From positions 1,364,001 through 1,428,000 of the forward strand of contig NZ_CP025794.1 in NCBI RefSeq assembly GCF_002906655.1: a stretch of DNA of 64,000 bases, given 5' to 3'. A program made the position numbers and the translations under genes. How positions within the stretch are numbered: position 1 is the first letter of the stretch; each line of letters opens with the position of its first letter. The stretch comes from Vibrio hyugaensis (GTDB taxonomy: Bacteria; Pseudomonadota; Gammaproteobacteria; Enterobacterales; Vibrionaceae). Positions 9,165-19,276 of this stretch are shown one piece after another. The notes beneath the pieces were generated by a model. It worked only from the letters and a program-made list of their open reading frames with translations, was not told where the DNA came from and made no database searches.

Positions 9165-10355
9165 TTAGATGTAGTTAAACAGTGTCAGGTCTTTTGTTTT
9201 ACCAAAAGCCTGTTGTGAGGCTTGCAGCGCACGTGAGTTCTCACTGAACTCAATCACTGCTTTGGAATAATCCAAATCCTCAAAATTGCTCTTCGCTTTC
9301 GCCAGAGACAAATTAAAATCTTCGTGGTTTTGCTCTTGAATATCGAGCGTACTCAACTTAGCACCCAAGTCGGTTCTGACTTTGTTCATGTGAACGAAGG
9401 CCGCTTGAAATTCTTCTGTCATCTGGTGAAGCTTTGCCGTTGCTGACGCATCCGACACTGAACTGTCTGACCAAGACATAGTTTCCCGAAACGCGTCAAA
9501 AACGCTAAAGGTTTCACGTGGTTCAAGCGCAATGCTATCTCCTGCCGTCACCTGCCCTTTAAGCTGAATATTGACGCCTTCGTATTGAATCCCGTCGACC
9601 GGTGAATAGTCATCCACTTGAACAATACTGCCGTCTTTTTCCAACTGGTAACCAAACTTGCCGTTGCTCATGTCGACAAACGTGACTTTGTAGTTGGCAT
9701 TGTCTGATGATGCATTGGTCGCTTGACCAAGTAAGAGCTCAGAACCTTCCTTCAAGTCATACTGCGGCTCAAAATCGCCAAACGGATTGGGTATCTCCGA
9801 GAACAGTTGATTCCCTGGATAGTTAATGCCCAGTTCCATATTGCTGGCGATCTTCATCTTGCGCTGGTAATCGTCGCCGGTGTACACCACACTGCCATCA
9901 GAATCACGGAAAAATGGCTGTGTTTTTGGTTTCGTTCCCGCAAACACATAGTTACCAGACTCATCTTGTGTATTCACAAGCGCCAAGAAGTTATTCGCAA
10001 TTTCTTCCAACTCACGCTTCTTTGCTGCGCGGTCTTCCGGAGAAAACGCACCGTTGATCATTTCCATCGAAATGCGTTTCGATTCATCAGTGAATTGCTC
10101 AGCATTGGCAATCACCACTTCTTGGTTTTCTAGTCGATTACGAACCAGAACAATTGCATCAAGATATTGCTTTAGCTGCTCTTCTTGCTGGCCAATGCTC
10201 TGAATATAGTGCGTCGCAAGTGGATCATCACTCGGCTTGGTCAACTGCTTACCAGAAGCAAGTTGCTCCTGATTATGGTGTACCTTGTTTTCCTGACGGC
10301 GCAGGTCATTCTGCACTGACTGGTAGTTATGGAAGCTAGAAATTCTCGTTAACAT
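9165..10355 (-). CDS. flgL: Flagellar hook-filament junction protein FlgL (HAP3)
   Basis: 396 residues. FlgL sits at the distal hook, on top of FlgK, and adapts it to the flagellin filament. The flagellin-like N-terminus (RISSFHNYQSVQNDLRR, then LASGKQLTKPSDDPLATHYI) and the C-terminal helix (KAVIEFSENSRALQASQQAF) are clear. It is longer than the enteric protein (about 317 residues), with the extra length in the variable middle, as is usual in Vibrio. It starts 12 bases after the flgK stop and is cotranscribed with flgK. Confidence 0.96.
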   Translation of the reverse strand: MLTRISSFHNYQSVQNDLRRQENKVHHNQEQLASGKQLTKPSDDPLATHYIQSIGQQEEQLKQYLDAIVLVRNRLENQEVVIANAEQFTDESKRISMEMINGAFSPEDRAAKKRELEEIANNFLALVNTQDESGNYVFAGTKPKTQPFFRDSDGSVVYTGDDYQRKMKIASNMELGINYPGNQLFSEIPNPFGDFEPQYDLKEGSELLLGQATNASSDNANYKVTFVDMSNGKFGYQLEKDGSIVQVDDYSPVDGIQYEGVNIQLKGQVTAGDSIALEPRETFSVFDAFRETMSWSDSSVSDASATAKLHQMTEEFQAAFVHMNKVRTDLGAKLSTLDIQEQNHEDFNLSLAKAKSNFEDLDYSKAVIEFSENSRALQASQQAFGKTKDLTLFNYI

Positions 10356-10367
10356 CTAGGGCCTCCT

Positions 10368-12281
10368 TTATCGCAACTGCAAGATGGTGTTGAAGGTGTC
10401 ATTGGCTGCCTGCATCACACGAGAAGAGGCCATATACGCCTGTTGGAACTTCATCATGTTTGCCGCTTCTTCATCGAGATTTACCCCCGAGATCGACGCC
10501 ACACGCTCTTGTGCCGCTTCACTTTCTAGTTGAGCGACGTCTGACAAACGCGTTGCGGTTGAAGTCTTAAGCCCCACGTCCGTATTCAAGTTGTAATACA
10601 AACTCAGAATCGTCGATTCATTGCCGTTCATCTTTTTGTCAGTTTGAATGTTCTGCATCTTACGCAAGTTACCGTTATCACCCTCAGAAGGGACTAGGTT
10701 AGCGGTAAACTTGTCATTCGCCAGCGCACCAGAGCTAAGCTCGAATACCGTTGCTCCGCCATTTTTGTAACTCGGGTGATTACTAGGCAAAGACACTGAA
10801 ACAGGCCCTGTAGGCGGATACGGCTGCGGAGGCATAATCACATTGCCTTTGGTATCGGTAACGGCAAATTGATCGCCCGTAGGTGAGACCACCACTTCAA
10901 ATTCACGCAGGTCGCCCGCATCGATAATTTCGAATTTTGCGTTACCTTGGGCAAAGGTTGTCGATGCCTCATAGCTTTGTGCGGCAATTGCTTTTGGATC
11001 AGTGGTTTCGACTTTCATTTGTGCTGCACTACTACGGGTTGGTCGAAGCAGCACATGCTCACCCACTTTTGGCTCATTGCGCACTTCGACACGCATGCCG
11101 TCAATGTATATTGCATTGCCAGCATCAGTATTCAGTTTGACGGTTTCACCGTTTGGTTTGGTCACCGCGTAGCTGTCACCGTCGTAACGCAGTGAATACT
11201 CCCCACCCTTTAATGCACTAATGTCATTGATGTACACCGCCATATCTGCGGTTGATTGAGGGCCGGCGACCACACGGGATTTCGCCAAGCGCTCTGAGTT
11301 AACATCAGTAAACAACGGGTCACCAACATTTCCGTTGTGATCTAAGCCTTGTGATTGCAAGTGGTTAATTTCACTTGAGAATGCGGTCGCTAATCGACCC
11401 AACTCATCCATCACTTGAGGAATATGTTCGTCGCGCATTTTCAGCATCGCACCGATTTTTCCGTCGATGTCGTCCGACTTAATGGCTTTAATACCGCCAC
11501 CTTCCACCATAGCAAGACGGCGTTGATGTACATCAGGTGAGCCATCAATCATCTTTAATTGGCTGGCTTCAGTACCTGAGACCAAGGTATGCCCGTTGCC
11601 AATGTGCACGTTGAAACCTTCTGAGTTTTTACGTGGCGTGACCGTCACTTTGGTGTACTCAGAAAGTTCTTTAATCAGCTTTTCGTGTTGGTCCATCAAG
11701 TCGTTGTGAGGACCAGGAGTTCGCATCATCAAACGGTGGACATCGCGGATCTCAACAGCAAGTTGGTTCACACGTTCAATGCCCATATCGAGCGATTTGT
11801 TGGTCACATCCGATTGCTGACGAACGGTTTCGTGAAATTCGTTTAAGGTATCGCTGAGCAGCTTAGCTTTTTCTAACACCACCTTACGTGCGCCCATGTC
11901 ATTTGGGGTGTCTGCCATGGTTTTCACCGCATCAAACCATTCATTAAGGTTCTCAGGGATCTTCTTTGACGCGACCGACGACAACATACTCGAAAGTAAG
12001 TCGAGATTTTTTTCGTCATCAAGCTTGGCAGCGTAGTTGGTCGTAGAAAGATTAAGCTCTTTGACGGCAAACTGATCCCAAGAGCGGCGAACATTTTCCA
12101 CATGCACGCCCATGCCATAGGTAGAACCACCAAATTGGCGAGGATCGTTGGTGCCTTGGATAACAGACTGACGACTGTAACCTTCTGTATTCGCATTAGA
12201 AATGTTATGACCAGTTGTATTCAACTGTCGCTGAGCAGTAAGCACACTTTGTGTACCTACATTCAACAGATCTGACGCCAT
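10368..12281 (-). CDS. flgK: Flagellar hook-associated protein FlgK (HAP1)
   Basis: 637 residues from the ATG at 12281. That start was chosen because MASDLLNVGTQSVLTAQRQL is the family N-terminus and GGGGGCATGT lies directly before it; an ATG four codons earlier gives no family match. The rod/hook-type N-terminal motif (TTGHNISNANTEGYSRQ) and the C-terminal motif (NLDEEAANMMKFQQAYMASSRVM, cited here as a region) are intact. It forms the first junction zone on the hook. Its own sigma-54 promoter (12339-12353) separates flgKL from the flgF-J unit. Confidence 0.96.
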   Translation of the reverse strand: MASDLLNVGTQSVLTAQRQLNTTGHNISNANTEGYSRQSVIQGTNDPRQFGGSTYGMGVHVENVRRSWDQFAVKELNLSTTNYAAKLDDEKNLDLLSSMLSSVASKKIPENLNEWFDAVKTMADTPNDMGARKVVLEKAKLLSDTLNEFHETVRQQSDVTNKSLDMGIERVNQLAVEIRDVHRLMMRTPGPHNDLMDQHEKLIKELSEYTKVTVTPRKNSEGFNVHIGNGHTLVSGTEASQLKMIDGSPDVHQRRLAMVEGGGIKAIKSDDIDGKIGAMLKMRDEHIPQVMDELGRLATAFSSEINHLQSQGLDHNGNVGDPLFTDVNSERLAKSRVVAGPQSTADMAVYINDISALKGGEYSLRYDGDSYAVTKPNGETVKLNTDAGNAIYIDGMRVEVRNEPKVGEHVLLRPTRSSAAQMKVETTDPKAIAAQSYEASTTFAQGNAKFEIIDAGDLREFEVVVSPTGDQFAVTDTKGNVIMPPQPYPPTGPVSVSLPSNHPSYKNGGATVFELSSGALANDKFTANLVPSEGDNGNLRKMQNIQTDKKMNGNESTILSLYYNLNTDVGLKTSTATRLSDVAQLESEAAQERVASISGVNLDEEAANMMKFQQAYMASSRVMQAANDTFNTILQLR

Positions 12282-12338
12282 ACATGCCCCCAAAAACGAA
12301 ATAAAACCGGAATGAACCGATCACCTACTGAACTTTTA

Positions 12339-12353
12339 GCAAAAGGTGTGCCA
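12339..12353 (-). promoter_or_regulatory. Sigma-54 promoter of flgKL
   Basis: On the minus strand TGGCACACCTTTTGC: perfect TGGCAC and TTGC with 5 bases between. It is about 60 bases before the flgK start. Sigma-54 with the activator FlrC drives middle flagellar genes in Vibrio, which fits. Confidence 0.85.
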
Positions 12354-12446
12354 GTTTATTAAAAGGAAATAACCTAGGAAAAAAGAAAGGCTTGCACCAT
12401 GGCAAGCCTTATCAAATGAAGGTTTAGCATTCAAAAACGATATCAA

Positions 12447-13373
12447 TTACATGCTTTCAATTTTCTGCTTCACTTGCAGTACTTTGTCTGCGTAATTCGG
12501 GTCGGTGGCGTAGCCTGCACTGTGAATACCACGAATAAAGGACTCGGAATCACCGCCTTGCTGAAGTGCCATTTCGTAGCGAGGGTTCTCGTTTAAGAAT
12601 CGTACATAATCGTTAAAACTGTCTTGGTAGTTCGAATAAGAGCGGAACGCCGCCGTCTCTTTCACTGGTGTATTATCATGGAATTCCAGTGTTTGCGTTG
12701 TTACCTTGTCGCCTTGCCAGCTTCGGTCAGCTTTGATGTTGAACAGGTTGTTACTGCTACCACGCGCATTCTGAACCACCTTTTGCCCCCAGCCCGTTTC
12801 TAGCGCGGCTTGAGCAAGTAATAATGAAGGCTCCACACCCAAGGCTTTTGCTGCTCGGTCGGCGTAAGGCTTCATCGAGTTAACAAAAGATTCTGGCGTA
12901 TCAAAACGTGATGGCTGAGAACCCGGACGCGACAACTGGCCAGATTCAATTAAACGTTGCTCGATTTCACGCGCTTTCTTTGGATCCACGCGACGATATT
13001 CCACAGCATTATTTGCCGCATCGCGCATGGCTGTTTCACTCTTATCATCACCTTGACCAACGGTTAGTTGCTTCACAATCATGTCAGCAAGGCCCATCGA
13101 GCCAGATGCACTCAAGTTACTCGCCATCTGCTCATCCAGCATTTGACGGTAGAACTTTTCGTTTTGGCTATTCATGAAATTCGATTCAAAGCCTTCGTTG
13201 GCTTCACGCATCGATTTCAGCATCATCGAAGTAAAGATAGATTCAAACTGACGAGCCGCTGCTTGCAGTGCTTCATGCTCGCCATCTTTGCCTTCTTTCA
13301 CCGCTTTTTGACGAAGCGTATCAAGGGAGCTGATGTCATGAATAAAGCCAATATCGTTAGGATTGTTCACCAT
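12447..13373 (-). CDS. flgJ: Flagellar rod assembly protein / peptidoglycan hydrolase FlgJ
   Basis: 308 residues in two parts. The N-terminal rod-capping half has QFESIFTSMMLKSMREAN near residues 37-55. The C-terminal glucosaminidase-type half (about 150-308) has PSLLLAQAALETGWG carrying the catalytic glutamate, and later NNLFNIKAD and YSNYQDSFNDY. It opens the peptidoglycan for the rod. It is last gene of the flgF-J unit, with flgI 18 bases upstream. Confidence 0.95.
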   Translation of the reverse strand: MVNNPNDIGFIHDISSLDTLRQKAVKEGKDGEHEALQAAARQFESIFTSMMLKSMREANEGFESNFMNSQNEKFYRQMLDEQMASNLSASGSMGLADMIVKQLTVGQGDDKSETAMRDAANNAVEYRRVDPKKAREIEQRLIESGQLSRPGSQPSRFDTPESFVNSMKPYADRAAKALGVEPSLLLAQAALETGWGQKVVQNARGSSNNLFNIKADRSWQGDKVTTQTLEFHDNTPVKETAAFRSYSNYQDSFNDYVRFLNENPRYEMALQQGGDSESFIRGIHSAGYATDPNYADKVLQVKQKIESM

Positions 13374-13391
13374 GCTTTTTCTCCTAATCGA

Positions 13392-14483
13392 TTAGATGAT
13401 GATCAACTGGCCTTCAATGGCACCAGCTTGTTTCAATGCTTGCAGAATCGCCATCAAATCCGACGGAGCTGCACCGACTTCATTGACTGCGCGAACAAGA
13501 TCATCCAGCGTTAAGCCCGGTTCGAACTTGAACATCTTGCCTTTTTCTTCATTCACTTCGATATCTGAGTCCGGCACAACCACCGTTTGACCACCAGAGA
13601 AGCCATTTGGTTGGCTCACATTGAGGTTTTCTTTGATTGCTACCGTCATGCCACCGTGCGTCACTGCCGCAGGTTTAAGGCGAACGTGTTTCCCGACAAC
13701 AATGGTGCCGGTACGAGAGTTCACAATGATTTTCGCCGCGCCATCAGCCGGATCGAACTCTAGGTTCTCGATAGCTGATAAGAAGGCCACACGTTGGCTT
13801 ACATCACGTGGTGCTCGAACACGAACAGAAGTCGCGTCAACGGCACTGGCCATTTGGGGACCAAGGAAGTTATTCACGGCATCTGCCATGCGCTGCGCAG
13901 TGGTAAAGTCAGAATCCAGAAGGTTAAAGGTGATGTAATCGCCACGACCAAATGGGTTTGGGATTTCACGCTCTACCATGGCACCACTAGAAATAAGACC
14001 GACCGTTGGGTTATTACCCACAATCTTAGAGCCGTCTGCGCCTTCTGCACTAAAGCCACTCACGACTAAATTGCCTTGCGCGACTGCGTATACTTCACCG
14101 TCCAAACCTTTTAGGAACGTTTGTAATAACGTACCACCACGCAGGCTTTTCGCACTACCGATAGAGGACACAGTGACGTCGACTTGTTGTCCCGGCTTTG
14201 AAAATGGAGGCAATTCAGCCGTCACCATTACCGCGGCAACGTTTTTGATTTTCGGCTTAGTGCCTGGCGGCATTTGAATGCCGAAGTTTTGCAGCATTGC
14301 CGCGAAGCTTTGCTCAGTAAACGGGTTCGATTCGCCCGTACCTGGTAAGCCTGAAACCAAGCCATAACCGACAAGTTGGTTACTACGCACACCAGCCACT
14401 TGTGCTACGTCTTTAATACGCGCAGCTTGGGCTGTGGTTGCAAACAGCGCAACGCTCAACAGTGCTAATAGGATTCTTTTCAT
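13392..14483 (-). CDS. flgI: Flagellar P-ring protein FlgI
   Basis: 363 residues with a Sec signal peptide ([20 protein letters not shown], cleavage expected after ALA-type AQA). FlgI polymerises in the periplasm around the rod as the P ring. The mature N-terminus [20 protein letters not shown] and the C-terminal [20 protein letters not shown] are family signatures. It lies between flgH and flgJ. Confidence 0.97.
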   Translation of the reverse strand: MKRILLALLSVALFATTAQAARIKDVAQVAGVRSNQLVGYGLVSGLPGTGESNPFTEQSFAAMLQNFGIQMPPGTKPKIKNVAAVMVTAELPPFSKPGQQVDVTVSSIGSAKSLRGGTLLQTFLKGLDGEVYAVAQGNLVVSGFSAEGADGSKIVGNNPTVGLISSGAMVEREIPNPFGRGDYITFNLLDSDFTTAQRMADAVNNFLGPQMASAVDATSVRVRAPRDVSQRVAFLSAIENLEFDPADGAAKIIVNSRTGTIVVGKHVRLKPAAVTHGGMTVAIKENLNVSQPNGFSGGQTVVVPDSDIEVNEEKGKMFKFEPGLTLDDLVRAVNEVGAAPSDLMAILQALKQAGAIEGQLIII

Positions 14484-14527
14484 GCTTACTTAATCTCTTG
14501 CAGTCAAATTGCCGTCAATGCGGCGTC

Positions 14528-15307
14528 TTATAAGGCTACATTAAAGAATCGTGCCAAGAAGCCCGGCTCTTGCATATCTTGTGGTAAACCGGTACCTGAA
14601 TATTGGATTCTTGCGTTTGATACGCGGTTTGACGCAATAGTGTTGTCAAAAGTAATATCATCAGGACGAATAGTGCCGCTTAGGCGAATGTACTCATCAC
14701 CCGTATTTAGCGTCATCCACTTCTCCCCACGAATCACGAGGTTGCCGTTTGCCAGCACCTCAATGACTTCTACCGTGATGTAACCGCTGATGCTGTTACT
14801 CTGTTTCGCTGATGAGTCACCAGCAAAAGTATTCGTGTTGTTCAAATCGTACGAGAAGTTGTATTTGCCGCCCACTTGCAACTCTTGACCACCAACAGAC
14901 AGCGGTTCCATTTTCGCATCGTTGGTTTTTGATAGATCGGCATTGGCACTCTTAGTCGCACGAGTCGTTTCGTCGAGTGTTACGGTAATGATGTCGCCGA
15001 TTCCGCGAGGTTTAGAGTCATCGTATAGGTCAGTAATGTGTTCTGCGCTAAACAACGAGCCCGTTGCTGCCGCATAGTGCTCTGGTTTTTGTTTAGGGTG
15101 AATAGGTGCCCATGCCGGATCGCCCGCCACAGGATCGCTTCTGCCGCGTAGAGTATCAATGATGCCGCTGCTCTCGTCTTGCGACTTATCGCCTTCAACC
15201 GCATCTACCACGGTTGTCGCTTGACTCACTTCGTCAGTTTCGATCGGTTCTAGCATCGTACAACCAGACATCGTGGCGATAAGTGCAAGTAGAGAAATAC
15301 GTTTCAT
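14528..15307 (-). CDS. flgH: Flagellar L-ring lipoprotein FlgH
   Basis: About 259 residues. Lipoprotein signal [16 protein letters not shown], with the lipidated cysteine at position 16. Two ATG codons are adjacent (15310 and 15307); the second has the better spacing from AAGGGG. The conserved core [20 protein letters not shown] and the C-terminal beta-rich segment ([20 protein letters not shown]) identify FlgH. It forms the L ring in the outer membrane. In Vibrio the H and T rings surround the LP rings; flgO, flgP and flgT lie a few kb away. Confidence 0.96.
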   Translation of the reverse strand: MKRISLLALIATMSGCTMLEPIETDEVSQATTVVDAVEGDKSQDESSGIIDTLRGRSDPVAGDPAWAPIHPKQKPEHYAAATGSLFSAEHITDLYDDSKPRGIGDIITVTLDETTRATKSANADLSKTNDAKMEPLSVGGQELQVGGKYNFSYDLNNTNTFAGDSSAKQSNSISGYITVEVIEVLANGNLVIRGEKWMTLNTGDEYIRLSGTIRPDDITFDNTIASNRVSNARIQYSGTGLPQDMQEPGFLARFFNVAL

Positions 15308-15337
15308 CATTGACCCCTTAATTCCTAATCCGAGCGA

Positions 15338-16126
15338 TTACAATTGCTGGTTAACGAAGCTCATCATCTTATCGACGGATGAGATTACTTTTGAGTTCAT
15401 TTCGTACACGCGCTGCGCTTCGATCATGTTGACCAACTCTTCGGTCACGTTCACGTTGGACGCTTCTAGCATGGATTGACGAATCTCGCCTAAACCATCA
15501 AGACCGGGAACACCTTCTTGTGGATCACCACTTGCGCCCGTTGGTAGGTAAAGGTTTTGACCAATGGGTTCTAGACCACCAGGGTTAACGAAATCAGTGA
15601 TGGTTAACTGGCCAACAACCACGTTGTTTTGCTCACCACGGATACGTACCGATACTTCACCGTCTGTGCCGACTGTGATAGAAATCGCGTCTTCAGGAAT
15701 CACAATTTCAGGTTCAACTGCGTAGCCAGAGCCAGAAGTCACCAATGTCCCTTCACCATCAAGCGTGAACTGACCGTTGCGGGTGTAACCGATGTTGCCG
15801 TCTGGTAGTGTCACTTGGAAAAAGCCATCACCTTCTACCATCATATCCAATGCGTTGGTTGTGGTTTGCGCGTTACCGTGCGTGTGCACTTTTTGCGTTG
15901 CGACCACTTTAGAACCCGCACCCAGCATCAAACCACTTGGAAGTTCAGTATTTTGAGAAGACTGACCACCTGGTTGGTTAATGTTTTGGTAGAACAAATC
16001 TTCGAATACCGCACGGCTCTTCTTGTAGCCAACGGTTGAGGCGTTCGCCAAGTTATTCGAAATCGTTGCGATATTGGTTTGTTGGGCGTCTAGACCCGTT
16101 TTACTTACCCATAGTGCTGGATGCAT
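15338..16126 (-). CDS. flgG: Flagellar distal rod protein FlgG
   Basis: 262 residues, the normal length. It starts MHPALWVSKTGLDAQQTNIA with the rod-protein motif ISNNLANASTVGYKKSRA, and ends with the helix NVTEELVNMIEAQRVYEMNS. It builds the distal rod beneath the hook. flgF lies 18 bases upstream. Confidence 0.97.
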   Translation of the reverse strand: MHPALWVSKTGLDAQQTNIATISNNLANASTVGYKKSRAVFEDLFYQNINQPGGQSSQNTELPSGLMLGAGSKVVATQKVHTHGNAQTTTNALDMMVEGDGFFQVTLPDGNIGYTRNGQFTLDGEGTLVTSGSGYAVEPEIVIPEDAISITVGTDGEVSVRIRGEQNNVVVGQLTITDFVNPGGLEPIGQNLYLPTGASGDPQEGVPGLDGLGEIRQSMLEASNVNVTEELVNMIEAQRVYEMNSKVISSVDKMMSFVNQQL

Positions 16127-16144
16127 TGTGAACCTCTAACTCTG

Positions 16145-16894
16145 TTAACTCATACGAAGCAATGAATCTGAAGATTTGTCCATCTCTTCAGCGGTGCTCA
16201 TCATTTTGACCTGCATTTCAAACTGACGTTGAAGGTCAATCAGAGCGGTCATTTCACCTACGGCATTCACGTTACTACCTTCAATTGCACCAGTTTGGAT
16301 GCTGATAGAGCCGTCTGCTTCGTAAGGCTGGTTTGGAGTTTTATGGCGGAATAAGCCATTGGTATCTTTAAACAAATTTTGATCGTCCGTGCGCACAAGC
16401 TTGATACGTTCAACCACTTCTAATTCTTCAGCCGGCGCACCTTGAGGCAGTACAGAGATGGTGCCGTCACGACCGATTTCGATTTTGGATACTGGGATTG
16501 GCAACGTGATTGGCGCGTCGTTTTCGCCCAAAATCACATGACCGCTCGCGTTAGTTAGCAAGCCATTTTGATCAACTTTTAGGTTGCCGTTACGCGTCAA
16601 ACCTTCTTTACCGGTTTGGTCCATAACGGAAATCCAACCATTGCCCTCTACCGTAATATCAAGATCGCGCCCCGTAGTAATCACACTGCCTTGGGCAAAG
16701 TTATGCCCTGGGCGTTCTGTCATGCTGAATACGCGTGTAGGGAGACCTTCACCATAAGCTTGCATAGAACGTGCTTGTGCTAAGTCAGCACGAAAGCCAG
16801 TTGTACTCACGTTTGCCAAGTTGTTGGCACGCAATTGCAGGGCCTGCATATTTTGCTTGGCGCCGCTCATTGCGAGAAACAGTGCGCGATCCAT
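16145..16894 (-). CDS. flgF: Flagellar proximal rod protein FlgF
   Basis: 249 residues. N-terminal DRALFLAMSGAKQNMQALQL and motif RANNLANVSTTGFRADLAQ; C-terminal helix VGEMTALIDLQRQFEMQVKM. A gap of 308 bases separates it from flgE, and that gap holds a strong hairpin and a sigma-54 site. flgF therefore heads its own flgFGHIJ unit rather than continuing flgBCDE. Confidence 0.96.
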   Translation of the reverse strand: MDRALFLAMSGAKQNMQALQLRANNLANVSTTGFRADLAQARSMQAYGEGLPTRVFSMTERPGHNFAQGSVITTGRDLDITVEGNGWISVMDQTGKEGLTRNGNLKVDQNGLLTNASGHVILGENDAPITLPIPVSKIEIGRDGTISVLPQGAPAEELEVVERIKLVRTDDQNLFKDTNGLFRHKTPNQPYEADGSISIQTGAIEGSNVNAVGEMTALIDLQRQFEMQVKMMSTAEEMDKSSDSLLRMS

Positions 16895-16931
16895 AATTTA
16901 CTCCAAAAATTCTCTGTACAAGGAGTAAAAA

Positions 16932-16946
16932 GCAAGAGTTATGCCA
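16932..16946 (-). promoter_or_regulatory. Candidate sigma-54 promoter of flgFGHIJ
   Basis: On the minus strand TGGCATAACTCTTGC: 5/6 match to the -24 box, perfect -12 TTGC, spacer of 5. It lies 38 bases before the flgF start, giving a normal short leader. Confidence 0.75.
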
Positions 16947-17084
16947 ATATTAAATTAATGTTATTAATCAAAAACTTGAATATAAAACGAGACATTTAAA
17001 AAGGGGATAATGAAGGAATAAGTCGCAGGAGAGGCAAGATTGTGATCCACAAAGCGGCAACAGCGGCAAGTAAGAGATCAAAGC

Positions 17085-17122
17085 ATGCCCAACCTGAATT
17101 GAGGTTTATTCAGATTGGGCAT
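17085..17122 (-). terminator. Long hairpin after flgE (attenuator/terminator candidate)
   Basis: The arms 17085-17099 and 17108-17122 pair over 15 positions with one mismatch (ATGCCCAA...CTGAAT against its inverted copy), with an 8-base loop. No long T run follows on the minus strand, so it may be a partial terminator or a 3'-end processing barrier between flgE and flgF. Confidence 0.6.
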
Positions 17123-17202
17123 CAGATGAATGTCATGATGTTACCAAGCGATAACGGCCGTGGCTCGCAGCGCTTGATCAAACAGATTATCAGGCTAGTG
17201 TA

Positions 17203-18516
17203 CTAGCGGATCTGTAGGATATTTTGTTGCAGTTGGTTATGTACTTCTAGCGCACGTGAGTTTGCTTGGAAGTTACGCTGAGCAGAAATAAGATCCACCA
17301 GCTCCTGAGTCATATCAATGTTTGACTGTTCCAGCATACCGTTGTTGATGGTACCGAAAGAGCCTTTGTTTGATTCGCCCCAGATTTTATCACCAGAGAA
17401 CTGTGTTGAATCCCACTGAGTGCCGCCTTTCTTATCCAGACCTTGCTCGTTAGGAACACGTACTAGCGCCACACGACCCAATGTTACGTTTTCACCGTTT
17501 GAGTAAGTACCCAATACGCTACCGTTTTCATCGAAGTCTACTTTAGTTAGGAAGCCCGTTGTTGCGCCATCTTCATCGAACTTTGTCAGCTCGAATGGCG
17601 CAGCAAACTGAGTCGCTGAGCCTAAACCAAAGTTAAGTGTTTGCGCAGGATCGGCACCGTTTAAATCCACTGGGTTGGTGTTTGTCGCAGGATCGCCCAA
17701 CGCTACCGATGTTATTGGCTGACCGTTGTTCAAGCTTGCCAGCGTACCATCGTTGTTGAACTTCATCGTGTGACCAACGTGACCCGTTGGTGTTGCCGCA
17801 TCACCGTTAGCAACGTTCAATGGCTTCTCACCGCCCTTGTCCGTTACTGTGTAGTAAGTTTGCCACGTGTTCGGCTGAGTTTGGTCTTTCAAGTAGTAAG
17901 TGGTTAGTTTGTAAGACTGACCCATTGAATCGTAAATCGTCGAAGACGTTGAACGGTTATATGTATCTGGATCTGAGAAATCAAACTGAGTTGGATCTTT
18001 CAAATCACCGTTAGCCGGTAAGTTCACACCCACTTCAATGTTCGCTGTTTGCTTTGGCTTACCAAACTCTGCAGGAATATTGATTGGTTGTGGCTCGTAA
18101 GACGATACCTCACCAGACTCTGGGTTTACTTGGTAACCAAGTAGGAACTCATCGTTCGCCGTTACCATGTAGTTTTCTTTGTTCAAATGGAATGCACCGT
18201 TACGTGTCATTTCATTTTGTTGAGGGATAAGGCGATCTTTCGCTACCGCGAAGAAGCCCGTACCCGACACACGCAAATCCATTGGGTTATTGGTGTAAAT
18301 GCTTGAACCCTCGTGGAACTGTTGCGCCACTTGGTTCGCTTGTGCACCGCCACCCGGAGTGGTTTTTGCATTGGTGAACAAAGAGTTCGAGTACACATCG
18401 CTGAATTCCGCACGAGACTCTTTAAAGCCGTACGTGTTGGCGTTCGCAATGTTGTTACTGGTGGTGTTCAAATCCAGTTGAGCGGAGGACAAACCGCTTA
18501 AAGATACATATGACAT
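17203..18516 (-). CDS. flgE: Flagellar hook protein FlgE
   Basis: 437 residues. N-terminus SYVSLSGLSSAQLDLNTTSN followed by NIANANTYGFKESRAEFSDV. The C-terminal helix QELVDLISAQRNFQANSRAL is the standard hook/rod signature. It polymerises as the hook under the FlgD cap. It starts 32 bases after flgD. It is the last gene of the flgBCDE unit. Confidence 0.97.
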   Translation of the reverse strand: MSYVSLSGLSSAQLDLNTTSNNIANANTYGFKESRAEFSDVYSNSLFTNAKTTPGGGAQANQVAQQFHEGSSIYTNNPMDLRVSGTGFFAVAKDRLIPQQNEMTRNGAFHLNKENYMVTANDEFLLGYQVNPESGEVSSYEPQPINIPAEFGKPKQTANIEVGVNLPANGDLKDPTQFDFSDPDTYNRSTSSTIYDSMGQSYKLTTYYLKDQTQPNTWQTYYTVTDKGGEKPLNVANGDAATPTGHVGHTMKFNNDGTLASLNNGQPITSVALGDPATNTNPVDLNGADPAQTLNFGLGSATQFAAPFELTKFDEDGATTGFLTKVDFDENGSVLGTYSNGENVTLGRVALVRVPNEQGLDKKGGTQWDSTQFSGDKIWGESNKGSFGTINNGMLEQSNIDMTQELVDLISAQRNFQANSRALEVHNQLQQNILQIR

Positions 18517-18548
18517 TCCAAAATCTCCTAACCTGACCTGTTATCGAA

Positions 18549-19259
18549 TTACGCTTTGCCGACTTCCAATACTTCTGCAAGTCGAACTGGCGATTCAAAA
18601 CCAGCCAGATTGAGTAATACGTTTCCGTCACCCTTGCCTAGCAATACACTGTTCACGTTCGCATAAGTAGACACCGGGAACTCTTGCGACTCCCCTTCTA
18701 CCAAGCCAGACGCTTTCACATTGTATTTACCAGCAGGCAATGGATTACCGTTTTCATCATTACCGTCCCAAAGTACACGAGTGTCACCGGCTGGTTTCGC
18801 ACCTACCTCAAAAGTACGCACCAATTGGCCCGCTTCGTTTTCCACTCGAACAAACAGGTTGTCGATTGGCTGTGCAAGCTTAACCATTGCCGCCATTGCA
18901 GCATTGTCTTGCTTCACACCCGCCGCACCTGGGACCAATACGTCACGACCTACCAAAGAGGAAGCTTGTAACGCTTGGTTTGATGTCATTGACGAGTTTA
19001 AGCTCTCGAACTGAGAGTTCATCTTGCCAATACCATCTACGGTCGCAAATGACGCCATTTGCGCAATCATCTGGTCATTACTTACCGGCTTAAAAGGGTC
19101 CTGTTGCGACAATTGCTTCGTGAGCAAAGATAAGAAGTCTTCCTGTTTCAGGTCTTGCTTACCGGTGCTCTCTTCCGTCTTCTTGTTGCTCTCTTGTAGA
19201 CTTTTAAGCTGGTCGATATAGGACAAGCCGCTTTGACCAACGTTGTTAATTCCGGCCAT
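18549..19259 (-). CDS. flgD: Hook assembly (cap) protein FlgD
   Basis: 236 residues. The conserved N-terminal export/cap region reads KQDLKQEDFLSLLTKQLSQQ, followed by DPFKPVSNDQMIAQMASFAT. The C-terminal half holds the FlgD Ig-like domain (VLWDGNDENGNPLPAGKYNV). It acts as a scaffold for hook polymerisation and is not kept in the finished structure. Confidence 0.96.
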   Translation of the reverse strand: MAGINNVGQSGLSYIDQLKSLQESNKKTEESTGKQDLKQEDFLSLLTKQLSQQDPFKPVSNDQMIAQMASFATVDGIGKMNSQFESLNSSMTSNQALQASSLVGRDVLVPGAAGVKQDNAAMAAMVKLAQPIDNLFVRVENEAGQLVRTFEVGAKPAGDTRVLWDGNDENGNPLPAGKYNVKASGLVEGESQEFPVSTYANVNSVLLGKGDGNVLLNLAGFESPVRLAEVLEVGKA

Positions 19260-19276
19260 ACGCTACCCCCTTATCC

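Noticed and set aside
8871..9178. Two small plus-strand ORFs in the flgL-flaC gap
   Set aside because: They overlap each other in different frames, lie antisense to the flaC leader, and have no ribosome site or family pattern.
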